Source: Vibrio tubiashii ATCC 19109 (GTDB lineage: Bacteria > Pseudomonadota > Gammaproteobacteria > Enterobacterales > Vibrionaceae). Taken from it: a stretch of DNA of 64,000 bases. This document shows, in pieces, positions 16,155 through 25,234 of this stretch. Location: positions 1,426,001-1,490,000 of the forward strand of contig NZ_CP009354.1 of NCBI RefSeq assembly GCF_000772105.1, written 5' to 3'. Made by a program: the position numbers and the translations under genes. The notes under the pieces are model-generated. The model saw only the letters and a list, made by a program, of their open reading frames with translations. It had not been told where the DNA came from and searched no databases. The first letter of the stretch is position 1. Each line of letters opens with the position of its first letter.

Positions 16155-16355
16155 TCCACTCCTCTGTCCTTTGTGCCTGAGAGTTTCACCTACGAATAGG
16201 CTTGCTCCTTCGGCGACCGATTTAACGGTTCTCTCCAGAGGCTCCTCCAACTACAGTCCCCGCCACTTAAGTGGCACCTGAAAGATTTACTTCTTCGGTA
16301 GGTTATTCTTGCCAAATGTTAATGTTTGGTAAATAACCACTCTCCTGCAGTCTTC
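16155..16355 (-). ncRNA. Tandem glycine riboswitch (two aptamers)
   Basis: On the minus strand the leader shows two consecutive glycine aptamers. Aptamer 1 (about 16350-16250) contains GGAGAG, ACCGAAGAAGTAAATC and TTTCAGGTGCC, ending at GGGGACTGTAG. Aptamer 2 (about 16241-16160) contains CTCTGGAGAG, CGCCGAAGGAGCAAG, AACTCTCAGGCAC and AAAGGACAGAG. These match the conserved cores I know from the V. cholerae riboswitch, where glycine binding turns on expression. Located 108 bases upstream of the symporter start. Confidence 0.95.
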
Positions 16356-16669
16356 ATCGGAACAATTGCTCGACTTATCGAGTAATTGCTAGTCGATAGC
16401 ACTGGTTGCTATCGATGTGTGAACTCTATCATTATTTTTTTGTATTTCAATAGCTGATTTACATCAAATGAAAGGTTTTTATAGTGATGATTTATTGATG
16501 TTCAATGGTATTGATAGTGTCATTAAGACATTGTTTTTAGTAAGTCATAATGACTCTTTAAATGTTTGCGTGTTGTTGTAAGTGTAAGATTTTAAATAAT
16601 ATTAATTTTTGGCAAGGTATGTGCAATGTAGAGGACATAAAACAATAAAATGATCAAAGTGAGGTCGAT
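16356..16669. other. AT-rich intergenic region upstream of the riboswitch
   Basis: Divergent promoter space between the riboswitch leader and the small membrane-protein gene. Very AT-rich; a short palindromic stretch near 16385-16415 (CTAGTCGATAGC / GCTATCGA) is the only structure seen. No gene. Confidence 0.4.
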
Positions 16670-16912
16670 ATGTTTGCTCAACCAACCAATACTACTTTTA
16701 ATAAACTTTTGAATTTTTCGAATGTTGCACTGCTATTAACCTTTATCGCGTTAATTGTCAGCGTACTTATTTCTTATCCATACGCTTATAAATTTACCTT
16801 AGGTGAACAAATCGCTGCACATATAAGCACGATTGTCATTGCTGCTTTGTTAAAAGTAAGTTACGTAACGCGCTGTTTGGCTCAATATAATCTTGGGATG
16901 GAAGTGAGATAG
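16670..16912 (+). CDS. Small two-helix membrane protein, unknown
   Basis: 80 residues with two hydrophobic segments (about 18-40 and 50-68), consistent with a small inner-membrane protein. Start preceded by a GAGG site; a strong terminator follows its stop by 8 bp, which supports it being a real gene. No family recognised. Confidence 0.7.
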   Translation: MFAQPTNTTFNKLLNFSNVALLLTFIALIVSVLISYPYAYKFTLGEQIAAHISTIVIAALLKVSYVTRCLAQYNLGMEVR

Positions 16913-16919
16913 AGCATAC

Positions 16920-16949
16920 AAAAATAGCGCCGTAAATGGCGCTATTTTT
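16920..16949. terminator. Bidirectional rho-independent terminator
   Basis: AAAATAGCGCC stem paired with GGCGCTATTTT around a 6-base loop; T-rich on both strands. Serves the convergent small membrane-protein gene and yggL. Confidence 0.88.
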
Positions 16950-16968
16950 CATAGACAGGGGGCGGAAA

Positions 16969-17307
16969 TTAGAAGTAGTTTGCGTCTACCAAATCGCTAG
17001 TTTGTACTGATTTAACCTCTTCACGAGCTTCTAACCATGCAACAACTTGGGCTTTTTGCTCTTCAGTTGCATCGGCATAGCGAGCATTGCAGCATAAGAA
17101 GCCTTCAAACAGCTCTAGGCCGCCGCCACCAAAGCAAAGGCCTAAGCCATCAATGTAATCGATGAACTCATCGACAAACACATCATACTTATCGAAATCG
17201 GTGATTGTGGTTTCGCAGCTTAGTTCGAATCCAAGCATTGCAAATTCACCCAAGAATAGTTTCTTTTGGATGCGGCGTTTTTTGTTGTCCAACTTGTATG
17301 GTTTCAT
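16969..17307 (-). CDS. yggL: YggL family 50S ribosome-binding protein
   Basis: 112 residues, matching YggL (DUF469). The start is typical (basic KKRRIQKKLFLGEF), followed by a central acidic region DKYDVFVDEFIDYI and the glycine stretch LCFGGGGLELFEGF. E. coli YggL associates with the 50S ribosomal subunit. No cotranscribed neighbour is evident; it converges on a shared terminator. The C-terminal WLEAREEVKSVQTSDLVDA segment is also family-like. Confidence 0.88.
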   Translation of the reverse strand: MKPYKLDNKKRRIQKKLFLGEFAMLGFELSCETTITDFDKYDVFVDEFIDYIDGLGLCFGGGGLELFEGFLCCNARYADATEEQKAQVVAWLEAREEVKSVQTSDLVDANYF

Positions 17308-17548
17308 CGTTTTTTCTCACTATTTTTCGTTAGCTCTTTATACCTTAGTTCGACCAGAGCACCAAACAAAATGCTGTGTTCGGCGCTAAAATGCTCGTAA
17401 TTTACTCTTAGATTTGCACTTTGATAACAAAGTAACCATTTGAATCAATTAAATTTAAATTCTTAGCCAGTAAAACTACGCGTTTCTGACTATTTGAGCG
17501 TAAAAATGGTATAAAGTAATGAATAGAAAGTCTGCCTAAGGAGAGGTT

Positions 17549-17707
17549 ATGACAAGGTTACTTGCAATTGCATTTTTAGTGGCTTTAGCGTTTGTTTTGA
17601 TTCGTTATCGGACAAGCGAAAAGCTACAGAAATACGTGGTTGTTACTTTGGTTTCTGGCTTTTTACTTTATACAACTACACTCATGATTACAGAGCTGAT
17701 GCGTTAA
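17549..17707 (+). CDS. 52-residue membrane protein, unknown
   Basis: Short ORF: ATG at 17549 with a near-perfect AAGGAGAGG site. Encodes 52 residues with two hydrophobic stretches (residues 3-19 and 29-48) separated by a basic loop (RYRTSEKLQK). Ends 17 bp before the GTG of the coiled-coil protein, so the two probably form an operon. No family recognised. Confidence 0.65.
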   Translation: MTRLLAIAFLVALAFVLIRYRTSEKLQKYVVVTLVSGFLLYTTTLMITELMR

Positions 17708-17724
17708 CCCTCAGGAGCATATAA

Positions 17725-18459
17725 GTGAACGAACATACTGATAACCAAGAGAACGAAGACGTCGTCGTTATTGAAGAACGAGACAAGCGAACGCATCTCT
17801 ACATTATCATCGCGGGTGTTTTAGGTTTGGCGTTAGGGGGCTTGGTTGGCTCATCACTGACTGCAAAAAAGTGGGAATCGACTTATCAGACTTTGGAGCA
17901 GCAATACCAAACGTTGGCCGAAGATAAGCAGAAAATGGTCGTTCAGGTTGAAGAGAAAGTGGCTAAGGTCGACGATGAAGTGGAACTCAAGCTACAAAAA
18001 GCGATAGAGGAACAACAAGCTGAGCACCAAGAAGCGATCGGTAAGCTAGAACAGCAAGTCAATGAGCTGGAAAAAGTTAACCTGTCGCTTGAGGAGCAGA
18101 TTGCTACGCAAAAAGATCAGCTGCAGACTGCGAACTCACAAAACAACAAGCTTAATCGACAAGCTGACATGCAGGCGACTATGTTTGAGCGTTCTCGTGA
18201 ATTGTTTCAACAAGAGCTAAGAGTAAAAATGGAGCTAGAGTCCCTAGAGAAAGAGAGGGAAGAACTCCAACCTAAGATCTCAGAGCTTAAGAAAGCATGT
18301 GATATCTATTTAGAAGGGACGTCTTGGGACGCTAAATCAGATTCGTGTGATAAACAAGATGAGGCTCAATCTCGCTTGAGCCAAGTAGAGCAGATGATTC
18401 GGGTTCATCAAATGGATCTAAAGCAGATGAAAGCCCTATCTGAAGAACTCGGCCTGTAG
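17725..18459 (+). CDS. Membrane-anchored long coiled-coil protein
   Basis: 244 residues. An acidic N-terminal ~25 residues is followed by one transmembrane helix (about 27-47, IIAGVLGLALGGLVGSSL) and then an almost uninterrupted heptad-rich coiled coil (about 50-200). The C-terminal part contains a Cys pair (Cys192 and Cys207 region, ACDIYLEGTSWDAKSDSC). GTG start with an AGGAG site. Vibrio homologues are often labelled as chromosome partitioning protein, but there is no ParA ATPase motif here, so that name is not supported. Function unknown; it probably tethers something at the inner membrane. Confidence 0.8.
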   Translation: MNEHTDNQENEDVVVIEERDKRTHLYIIIAGVLGLALGGLVGSSLTAKKWESTYQTLEQQYQTLAEDKQKMVVQVEEKVAKVDDEVELKLQKAIEEQQAEHQEAIGKLEQQVNELEKVNLSLEEQIATQKDQLQTANSQNNKLNRQADMQATMFERSRELFQQELRVKMELESLEKEREELQPKISELKKACDIYLEGTSWDAKSDSCDKQDEAQSRLSQVEQMIRVHQMDLKQMKALSEELGL

Positions 18460-18482
18460 AACCCGTTCTGTTTGAATGAAAC

Positions 18483-18507
18483 AACGCCTCATTTTTGAGG
18501 CGTTTTT
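18483..18507 (+). terminator. Rho-independent terminator
   Basis: AACGCCTCA stem with TGAGGCGTT, four-base loop, followed by TTTTT. Ends the coiled-coil protein operon. Confidence 0.85.
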
Positions 18508-18600
18508 GCTATTTTCGCAATTGTAAATCTATTTGAGTCCGCCGAAGACGCCAAATATGCGCTACTGTTTATTAGAAGAAACAAGTAAGCAAGGCATCAA

Positions 18601-20394
18601 ATGCAGCAGCTATTTAAGGTAAACGAAGCCGTACAAGTTATCGCTTATATCGCCTACATCGTTGCAGTAGGGGTTATGTCCCACTCATTTTTGCTGCAAC
18701 CGCACCCTTGGGAATATGCATTCTACCTATTCCCCGCTTTGTTATTGTTAGCATTGTATTGTACCAACCGATCTCTCAAACACGTATTTGCTTTTTCAGC
18801 CACTAGTTTGTTCTTGATTGGAGGATTGATTCAGCCTTTCCCTCTAGATCTAGTTAAAGCGTGCCTATTCTTCTTACCACTTTGCTATATAGTGCTGTTC
18901 CCGGGAACATTGTGGTCAATTGCCGTATGTGCCGCACTGATTAATGGCTACTTATACCAGTTAACCATTTCAGATTTTCATACGTTTATTGATACCTCAA
19001 TTGAGATGACCGCCGTCACTGTGTTTGCCACGTTAATGACTTACTTGTTTGTAAAAACGCAACAACAAGCGGCGACTTTTAAAACAGAAAGTCAGACCGA
19101 CTACTTAACGAAACTGCCCAATGCCAATGCCTATAAAGAGGATATCGATAAGATAACTGAGCATAATGCGAAACATTTTGGGATGGTGCATATTGGTCTT
19201 GAAGGGTTTAAAAATGTTAACGACCGCTTAGGTTATCGCTATGGTGATGAGTTACTCATCGCGTTCTCTAAGCATATTGCGGGTATAGTGGGAGATGTGG
19301 GTAAAGTCTATCGATTTGGCGGTGATGAATTTATCGTTGTGGTGGAGGATAAAGAACTCCAACCTAAGCTCGAACAACTCGTTGATGAGTTAAATCGTCA
19401 TCAAAGAGCGATGTTTGATGTGGACAACACTTCTCATCGGCTCTCCTATTGTATTGGGGTTGCCTATGCAGCAGATGCGGTAGGTAGCCCAGAAGTGTGG
19501 GAGAAAAACGCTGACTTCGCTCTATATAAAGCTCGCTCGGTCGGTGGTGGGGCAGTGTGTTGGTTTGATGATGAGTTGCTTGGGGAAACCATAAGGCAGC
19601 ATCAAATCGAAACAGAGATACGTTCTGCCTTATCTAGCCACCAGTTTATTCTTATGTTTCAACCTAAGGTAGACGTTGAATCAGTTAAGATAGTCGGTGC
19701 GGAAGCCTTGCTGCGCTGGAACCACCCGCAACTCGGGCCAATATCTCCGGCGGAGTTTATTCCAATTGCTGAAAAGACGACCCAGATTGTGCCTATTGGT
19801 CACTGGATCATCCATGAAGCATGTCGCCAAGCGAAACAGTATTATGATCAGCGCCTACCGGTTTGTATTGCGGTCAATGTTTCAACCGTGCAGTTTGCGC
19901 ATGCAGACCTATTTGAAGTGGTGTGTAAGGCGCTCAAAGATACACAACTTCCTTCGCATCTATTACAGCTAGAAATTACGGAATCTACCTTGATGAGCGA
20001 TCCGGAGAACATTACCGATATATGCCGTCAGCTAAGAGCGATTGGTGTCTCTATCGCGATAGATGACTTTGGTGTTGAGTACTCAAGCCTCAAATATTTA
20101 AAACAACTGCCTATTGATATTATCAAGATTGATAAGTGTTTTATTGATGAGTGTGCTATCAATCACTCTGATCGGGTACTTGTCCGTACCATCATTCAAA
20201 TGGGACACAGTTTAGGAATCAAACTTGTTGCGGAAGGGGTCGAATTTCAGGAGCAGTTGGATGTTCTTGTGCAAGAAGGCTGCGATCAGTATCAGGGCTA
20301 TCTGTTTTCACAACCCCTTAACCATGATGAGTTTGCCTCAATGATGACTCAGGAAATGCGCGAGGAAAGGGTGGTGAAATTGACCAAAGAGTAG
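18601..20394 (+). CDS. Membrane GGDEF-EAL cyclic-di-GMP protein
   Basis: 597 residues: an N-terminal membrane sensor of about five helices (residues 12-152), a GGDEF domain (RFGGDEF, residues 238-244) and an EAL domain (EALLRW from 378). The GGDEF signature is intact, but no RxxD inhibitory site is present five residues before it. The EAL catalytic set also looks complete (EAL, the N of AVNVS, E of LEITES, DDFG, K of IIKIDK, E of VAEGVE, QGYLFSQP). Both synthesis and hydrolysis are therefore possible; the phosphodiesterase activity is the better supported. Monocistronic between two terminators. Confidence 0.92.
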   Translation: MQQLFKVNEAVQVIAYIAYIVAVGVMSHSFLLQPHPWEYAFYLFPALLLLALYCTNRSLKHVFAFSATSLFLIGGLIQPFPLDLVKACLFFLPLCYIVLFPGTLWSIAVCAALINGYLYQLTISDFHTFIDTSIEMTAVTVFATLMTYLFVKTQQQAATFKTESQTDYLTKLPNANAYKEDIDKITEHNAKHFGMVHIGLEGFKNVNDRLGYRYGDELLIAFSKHIAGIVGDVGKVYRFGGDEFIVVVEDKELQPKLEQLVDELNRHQRAMFDVDNTSHRLSYCIGVAYAADAVGSPEVWEKNADFALYKARSVGGGAVCWFDDELLGETIRQHQIETEIRSALSSHQFILMFQPKVDVESVKIVGAEALLRWNHPQLGPISPAEFIPIAEKTTQIVPIGHWIIHEACRQAKQYYDQRLPVCIAVNVSTVQFAHADLFEVVCKALKDTQLPSHLLQLEITESTLMSDPENITDICRQLRAIGVSIAIDDFGVEYSSLKYLKQLPIDIIKIDKCFIDECAINHSDRVLVRTIIQMGHSLGIKLVAEGVEFQEQLDVLVQEGCDQYQGYLFSQPLNHDEFASMMTQEMREERVVKLTKE

Positions 20395-20413
20395 CGCGTG
20401 ACATTCAATAAAA

Positions 20414-20438
20414 CAAAAGCCGCAATTTGCGGCTTTTG
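20414..20438. terminator. Bidirectional terminator
   Basis: CAAAAGCCGCA stem with TGCGGCTTTTG around a 3-base loop. Between the convergent GGDEF-EAL and M20 peptidase genes. Confidence 0.85.
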
Positions 20439-20454
20439 TGGTTTTCAACGTTAC

Positions 20455-21561
20455 TTAGTGTGTTAGATAGTGCTCAACAAACTCCGTCACTTTCACCATA
20501 TCATCAATAGCAATGAACTCTTCTGTAGTATGAACTTTTGCCATACCAGTAGAGATATTAACCGTGGTTAACCCTTTGGCATTAAAGTTGTTGGCATCAC
20601 TACCACCACCGGTCCCTTTAGTGTAAGGGTTTGCACCAATGGCTTCGAAAGAGGCTTTTACCGACTCAATATGTGGATGATCATTTGCAATTACAAACGC
20701 GTTGTATGCACGGGTCGATTCAATCTCAACTTGTGCGCCATGCTTATCTGCTGCCGCTTGGAAGGTTTCAACCATATGAGCAACTTGTGCTGTCAGTTTT
20801 TCATCGTTTAGTGAGCGCGCTTCCGCAACCACTTTTAGCTCAGGCATAACGATGTTGGTTGCGTTACCACCTTGAACAATACCGATGTTAGCCGTTGTCT
20901 CTTCATCAATACGCAGTAACTTCATGTTGGTGATGGCTTCAGAGGCGACTTGAATCGCGCTGATACCTTCTTCCGGTGCTAAGCCTGCATGGGCGGGGCG
21001 ACCAATAAAGTTAGCAACGATCTTTTGCTGGCCCGGTGCGGCATTGACGATAGTACCAATAGGACCACCGGTATCTAATACGATTGCTTTGTCGGCTTGA
21101 ATGTAAGACATGTCGAAGTTTTCAGAACCGAATAGGCCGCCTTCCTCATGCACCGTGAAGGCAAGTTCAATGGTCTTGTGCGCTAGGTTTTGCGCTTTAA
21201 TGCTGCGAACTGCTTCCATAATCGCGGCAATACCCGATTTGTCATCACCACCTAAAATAGTGTTGCCTTTCGAACGAATGATGCCGTCTTCAATCACTGG
21301 CTCAATACCAATGCCTGGAGTCACGGTATCCATATGGCAGCTAAGCACAACGCTATCGTCAATCGTACCTTCTAGTCGAGCATAGACGTTAAAGCCATTT
21401 GAAACCTCTTCAGGCACTGGCAGTTTATGGACAGTAAAGCCTAGCTCGCCTAACTGTTCTGCTAGCGCCTGCGCAATTTGTATTTCATTGCGAGATTCGC
21501 TGTCAATTTTCACTAGTTGGATAAAGTGTTCTACCAGACGTTCACGGTTAATTTGAGTCAT
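20455..21561 (-). CDS. M20-family (peptidase T-like) metallopeptidase
   Basis: 368 residues. Metal-binding motifs of the M20 family are visible: SCHMDTVTPG (near residue 74), GGDDKSGIAA (near 108), the catalytic HEEGG (near 140) and LDTGGPIG (near 163). This matches the PepT-like group annotated as tripeptidase or deaminase-type M20 peptidase, shorter than E. coli PepT (about 408). Start has a CGAGG site. It is divergent from the homogentisate operon, an arrangement I recall from V. cholerae, but a functional link is not evident. Confidence 0.9.
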   Translation of the reverse strand: MTQINRERLVEHFIQLVKIDSESRNEIQIAQALAEQLGELGFTVHKLPVPEEVSNGFNVYARLEGTIDDSVVLSCHMDTVTPGIGIEPVIEDGIIRSKGNTILGGDDKSGIAAIMEAVRSIKAQNLAHKTIELAFTVHEEGGLFGSENFDMSYIQADKAIVLDTGGPIGTIVNAAPGQQKIVANFIGRPAHAGLAPEEGISAIQVASEAITNMKLLRIDEETTANIGIVQGGNATNIVMPELKVVAEARSLNDEKLTAQVAHMVETFQAAADKHGAQVEIESTRAYNAFVIANDHPHIESVKASFEAIGANPYTKGTGGGSDANNFNAKGLTTVNISTGMAKVHTTEEFIAIDDMVKVTEFVEHYLTH

Positions 21562-22010
21562 TGTTATACCTCGTTAAGGAACAGAGGAGGTAACCATAAC
21601 GGCTCGAAGGGGAGATTTGTCTGCGCTATATCAATCTATCAGCAACTCCTAATGTCAATTTATGGTTAACGATTTGCTCGGTAATTTTATGTGAGTGATT
21701 GGATTGATTTGCTCAATGTAACGAGGCAGCTAGACCTGTTTGTTCTTCAGAGTCAAATTCAAGACTGAACTATAATTATTAATAAGCAGGAAGTTATGAT
21801 TATGGGTGAAATGTAAAATAATTGTTACTTTGGTTTTGGTCTTAATGCATTGATTTAAATAAATTAATGTTGTCTCAGTTAAACGTGTTTACAGTTTTCA
21901 ATTACATTTCGTTAACTTTGGATTGGGCGTGTAAGGTTCAAATTTGCGCTTAGCTGAGCCAAGTTATTGATAGTTACACGGTAGTTAGATCAATAACGAG
22001 GGATATAGAA
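21562..22010. other. Divergent control region of the peptidase gene and tyrosine-catabolic operon
   Basis: 449 bp, AT-rich, without a gene. A 10/12 match to the TyrR box lies at 21812-21829 (see separate entry). A T/A-rich stretch near 21840-21910 likely holds the hppD promoter. Nothing else recognised. Confidence 0.5.
21812..21829. promoter_or_regulatory. Candidate TyrR box upstream of hppD
   Basis: TGTAAA-N6-GTTACT compared with the TyrR consensus TGTAAA-N6-TTTACA: 10 of 12 positions. It lies about 180 bp upstream of the hppD start. TyrR regulation is plausible for a tyrosine-degradation operon but is inferred only. Confidence 0.4.
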
Positions 22011-23084
22011 ATGAACGAAGCGTACAACCCACTAGGTACAGATGGATTTGAGTTTGTTGAATATACAGCGGCAGACGCGAAAGGTATTCAAGCGCTCAAA
22101 GACCTGTTTAATTCGCTTGGGTTTGCAGAAGTGGCTAAACACCGTTCAAAGGAAGCATGGCTGTATCGACAAGGTGATGTAAACTTTATCGTTAATGCTC
22201 AACCCCATAGTCAGGCTCATGCGTTTGCTGAAATTCATGGCCCTTCGGTTTGTGGCATGGCATTTCGCGTGAAAGATTCAGCGGCTGCAATGAAGCAGGC
22301 ACTAGCCAATGGTGGTAAAGAATACATTACTGAAATTGGCCCAATGGAGCTTAGCATCCCTGCGATATACGGTATTGGCGAGAGCTTATTGTATTTCGTT
22401 GATCGTTACCAAGATGGCAGCATTTATGAAGTGGACTTCCGCTTCTATGACGATGCGAAGGAGCGTCTTGCTAAAATGGATGTCGGCCTCTACGAGATAG
22501 ACCACCTAACGCACAATGTTAAGCAAGGTAATATGGACGTATGGTCGGGCTTCTATGAGCGCATAGGTAACTTCCGCGAAATTCGCTACTTCGACATTGA
22601 AGGTAAATTAACGGGCTTGGTGAGCCGAGCGATGACTGCGCCTTGTGGCAAGATCCGAATTCCTATCAACGAATCCTCTGATGACAAGTCGCAAATTGAA
22701 GAGTTTATCCGTGAGTATAACGGCGAAGGGATTCAGCATATTGCCTTAACCACAGATGATATTTACCAGACAGTCCAAACTCTGCGTGATCGTGGTATGG
22801 ATTTTATGCCAACCCCTGATACCTACTACGAGAAAGTTGATAGCCGCGTGGATGGACACAAAGAAGACGTGTCGAAGTTACGCGATTTACGTATCTTGAT
22901 CGATGGTGCACCAATGAAAGATGGCATCCTACTGCAGATCTTTACCCAAACAGTAATTGGTCCCGTGTTCTTCGAAATCATTCAACGTAAAGGTAACGAA
23001 GGGTTCGGCGAGGGTAACTTTAAAGCGCTATTTGAGTCGATTGAAGAAGATCAAATCCGTCGTGGGGTACTAGACGATGCATAA
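22011..23084 (+). CDS. hppD: 4-hydroxyphenylpyruvate dioxygenase
   Basis: 357 residues. Converts 4-hydroxyphenylpyruvate to homogentisate, the second step of tyrosine degradation. Vicinal-oxygen-chelate fold with iron ligands His165 (DHLTHNV), His243 (IQHIALTTDD) and Glu322 (FFEIIQRKG). The C-terminal helix region GNEGFGEGNFKALFESIE (split) is characteristic. First gene of the operon: hmgA overlaps its end by 8 bp, then fahA and maiA follow. A GAGGG site precedes the start. Length and motifs agree with bacterial HPPD. Confidence 0.97.
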   Translation: MNEAYNPLGTDGFEFVEYTAADAKGIQALKDLFNSLGFAEVAKHRSKEAWLYRQGDVNFIVNAQPHSQAHAFAEIHGPSVCGMAFRVKDSAAAMKQALANGGKEYITEIGPMELSIPAIYGIGESLLYFVDRYQDGSIYEVDFRFYDDAKERLAKMDVGLYEIDHLTHNVKQGNMDVWSGFYERIGNFREIRYFDIEGKLTGLVSRAMTAPCGKIRIPINESSDDKSQIEEFIREYNGEGIQHIALTTDDIYQTVQTLRDRGMDFMPTPDTYYEKVDSRVDGHKEDVSKLRDLRILIDGAPMKDGILLQIFTQTVIGPVFFEIIQRKGNEGFGEGNFKALFESIEEDQIRRGVLDDA

Positions 23085-24207
23085 ATGGATAACATTCCCT
23101 CATCGGGAGGGAGTGTGCTCCAAGCAAGCGCACGCTGATTTTCCCGAAGAGGCAATTTACGAACGTGAAGCTGGCCGTAGCGGGTTCTTTGGGCCTGCTG
23201 CCCACTTTCACCATCAACATGCTCCTACCGGTTGGAGTGAGTGGGAAGGCGATTTAAAACCACGCGCGTTCAACTTCAACCACGTAGAGGAATCACACCA
23301 GCTTTCACCTTGGTCTGTGCCGCATCTTCTCCATAATGCCAACTGTAAAGTGCGCGTATGGAAGTTAGAGAGTGCCATGACGCATTTGGTTAGAAATGCT
23401 GATGGAGATGAGCTGTTGTTCATTCATCAGGGGACAGCAGATCTTTACTGTGACTACGGACACTTAGAAGTGGTTGAAGGCGATTATGTGATGATTCCGC
23501 GTTCGACAAGTTGGCGATTAGAGCCTCGTGAACCCATGTTTGTCTTGATGATTGAAAACACGGATGCGGCTTACACGCTACCTGAGAAAGGTATGGTAGG
23601 AAATCACGCTGTGTTTGATCCTGCGGTGTTGGATGTACCGAAAATTGATGACCTGTTTAAAGCCCAGTATTCCGAGGATGCTACGCAGGTTCACATCAAG
23701 CGTCACGATCTAGTCAGTGTCGTCACCTATCCATTCAATCCACTTGATGCGATTGGCTGGCATGGCGATTTGTCAGTTGTGAGAGTGAACTGGCGTGATA
23801 TCCGACCATTAATGTCACACCGTTACCACTTACCACCATCGGCGCATACCACCTTTGTTGGTCAAGGATTCGTGATATGTACCTTTGTACCAAGACCGAT
23901 TGAAAGTGACCCTGGTGCACTGAAAGTGCCGTTTTATCACAACAATGATGATTATGACGAAGTGCTGTTTTACCACGCCGGAGATTTCTTTAGTCGCGAC
24001 AATATTGAAGCGGGAATGGTGACCTTCCATCCTGCAGGCTTTACTCACGGGCCTCACCCGAAAGCCTTTAAAGCGGGTCAAGAGTACAAGAAGAAGTTTA
24101 CTGATGAAGTTGCGGTCATGATTGATACCAGACACGCGCTGAACTTCAGTAACGAAGCCGAACAGGTGGAAAACAAAGAGTACGTCTACAGTTGGAAAGA
24201 AAAATAG
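23077..24207 (+). CDS. hmgA: Homogentisate 1,2-dioxygenase
   Basis: 376 residues; opens the ring of homogentisate to maleylacetoacetate. Cupin-fold metal-binding histidines appear in the second half, including the FYHNNDDYDEVLFYHAGDF segment (split) and FHPAGFTHGPHPKAF. Shorter than the ~430-residue Pseudomonas/eukaryotic enzyme, but the catalytic half is complete. Starts 8 bp inside hppD and is followed by fahA after 13 bp. In V. cholerae, loss of the equivalent gene causes homogentisate build-up and brown pigment. Confidence 0.93.
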   Translation: MHKWITFPHREGVCSKQAHADFPEEAIYEREAGRSGFFGPAAHFHHQHAPTGWSEWEGDLKPRAFNFNHVEESHQLSPWSVPHLLHNANCKVRVWKLESAMTHLVRNADGDELLFIHQGTADLYCDYGHLEVVEGDYVMIPRSTSWRLEPREPMFVLMIENTDAAYTLPEKGMVGNHAVFDPAVLDVPKIDDLFKAQYSEDATQVHIKRHDLVSVVTYPFNPLDAIGWHGDLSVVRVNWRDIRPLMSHRYHLPPSAHTTFVGQGFVICTFVPRPIESDPGALKVPFYHNNDDYDEVLFYHAGDFFSRDNIEAGMVTFHPAGFTHGPHPKAFKAGQEYKKKFTDEVAVMIDTRHALNFSNEAEQVENKEYVYSWKEK

Positions 24208-24220
24208 AAAGGGACTGAAT

Positions 24221-25234
24221 ATGAAGTTAGCAACCCTAAAGAATGATAGCCGAGATGGCTTATTGGTTGTGGTAAACAAAGCACTGACAAAATGTGTCGC
24301 AGTGCCTGAAGTTGCGCAAACGATGCAAGAAGCGCTAGACAATTGGAGTCATGTTGAACCTCAGCTCAATGAGGTCTATGTCGCGCTGAATAATGGTGAG
24401 CTAACCAGCGAAATGCCATTTGAGCCTGCTTTGAGTGAATCTCCTTTGCCGCGTGCTTATCAATGGGCGGACGGCTCAGCGTATGTTAACCATGTCGAAC
24501 TGGTACGCAAAGCGCGTGGTGCGGAAATGCCGCCAAGTTTTTGGACCGATCCCTTGATGTATCAGGGTGGCTCTGACGCATTTATCGGACCTTGTGATGA
24601 TATCCCAGTCGTGAGTGAAGAGTGGGGGATCGATTTTGAAGGTGAAGTCGCTGTCGTAACAGGCGATGTTGCAATGGGAGTCACGGCAGAAGAAGCTGCG
24701 AAATCCATCAGGCTGATTATGTTGGTCAATGACGTTTCACTGCGCGGATTAATCCCTAACGAACTCGCGAAAGGATTTGGATTCTTTCAATCCAAACCGT
24801 CTTCCGTCTTCTCTCCAGTAGCGGTAACACCAGACGAACTAGGAGACGATTGGGATGGGGGTAAAGTGAACCTGCCACTTCTAAGCTTTTACAACAATGA
24901 CCCCTTTGGGTGTCCAAATGCCGGTGTTGATATGACGTTCGAGTTTCCAGAATTGATTGCACATGCAGCCAAAAGCCGCCCTCTATCTGCGGGAGCGATC
25001 ATCGGTTCAGGCACAGTATCAAACAAACAAGGTACGGACTTTGGCACCGCGATTGCTGAAGGTGGGGTCGGGTACTCCTGTATTGCTGAAGTACGAATGA
25101 TAGAAACGATTCGCGATGGCTCACCATCAACGAGTTTTATGAAGTTTGGTGACCGAATCAAGATGGAAATGAAAGACGCGGACGGTCACTCTATCTTTGG
25201 CGCGATTGACCAGCAAGTGGTGAAATATGAATGA
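24221..25234 (+). CDS. fahA: Fumarylacetoacetate hydrolase
   Basis: 337 residues; hydrolyses fumarylacetoacetate to fumarate and acetoacetate, the last step of the pathway. FAH-family metal-binding residues are visible in the core: DFEGEVAVVTG (Glu), MLVNDVSLRGL (Asp), and the GAIIGSGTVSNKQGTDFG segment. A GGGAC site precedes the start. Its 3' end overlaps maiA by 8 bp. Confidence 0.93.
   Translation: MKLATLKNDSRDGLLVVVNKALTKCVAVPEVAQTMQEALDNWSHVEPQLNEVYVALNNGELTSEMPFEPALSESPLPRAYQWADGSAYVNHVELVRKARGAEMPPSFWTDPLMYQGGSDAFIGPCDDIPVVSEEWGIDFEGEVAVVTGDVAMGVTAEEAAKSIRLIMLVNDVSLRGLIPNELAKGFGFFQSKPSSVFSPVAVTPDELGDDWDGGKVNLPLLSFYNNDPFGCPNAGVDMTFEFPELIAHAAKSRPLSAGAIIGSGTVSNKQGTDFGTAIAEGGVGYSCIAEVRMIETIRDGSPSTSFMKFGDRIKMEMKDADGHSIFGAIDQQVVKYE

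Noticed and set aside
17725..18459. ParA-type partitioning ATPase
   Set aside because: The protein is a membrane-anchored coiled coil without a Walker motif.
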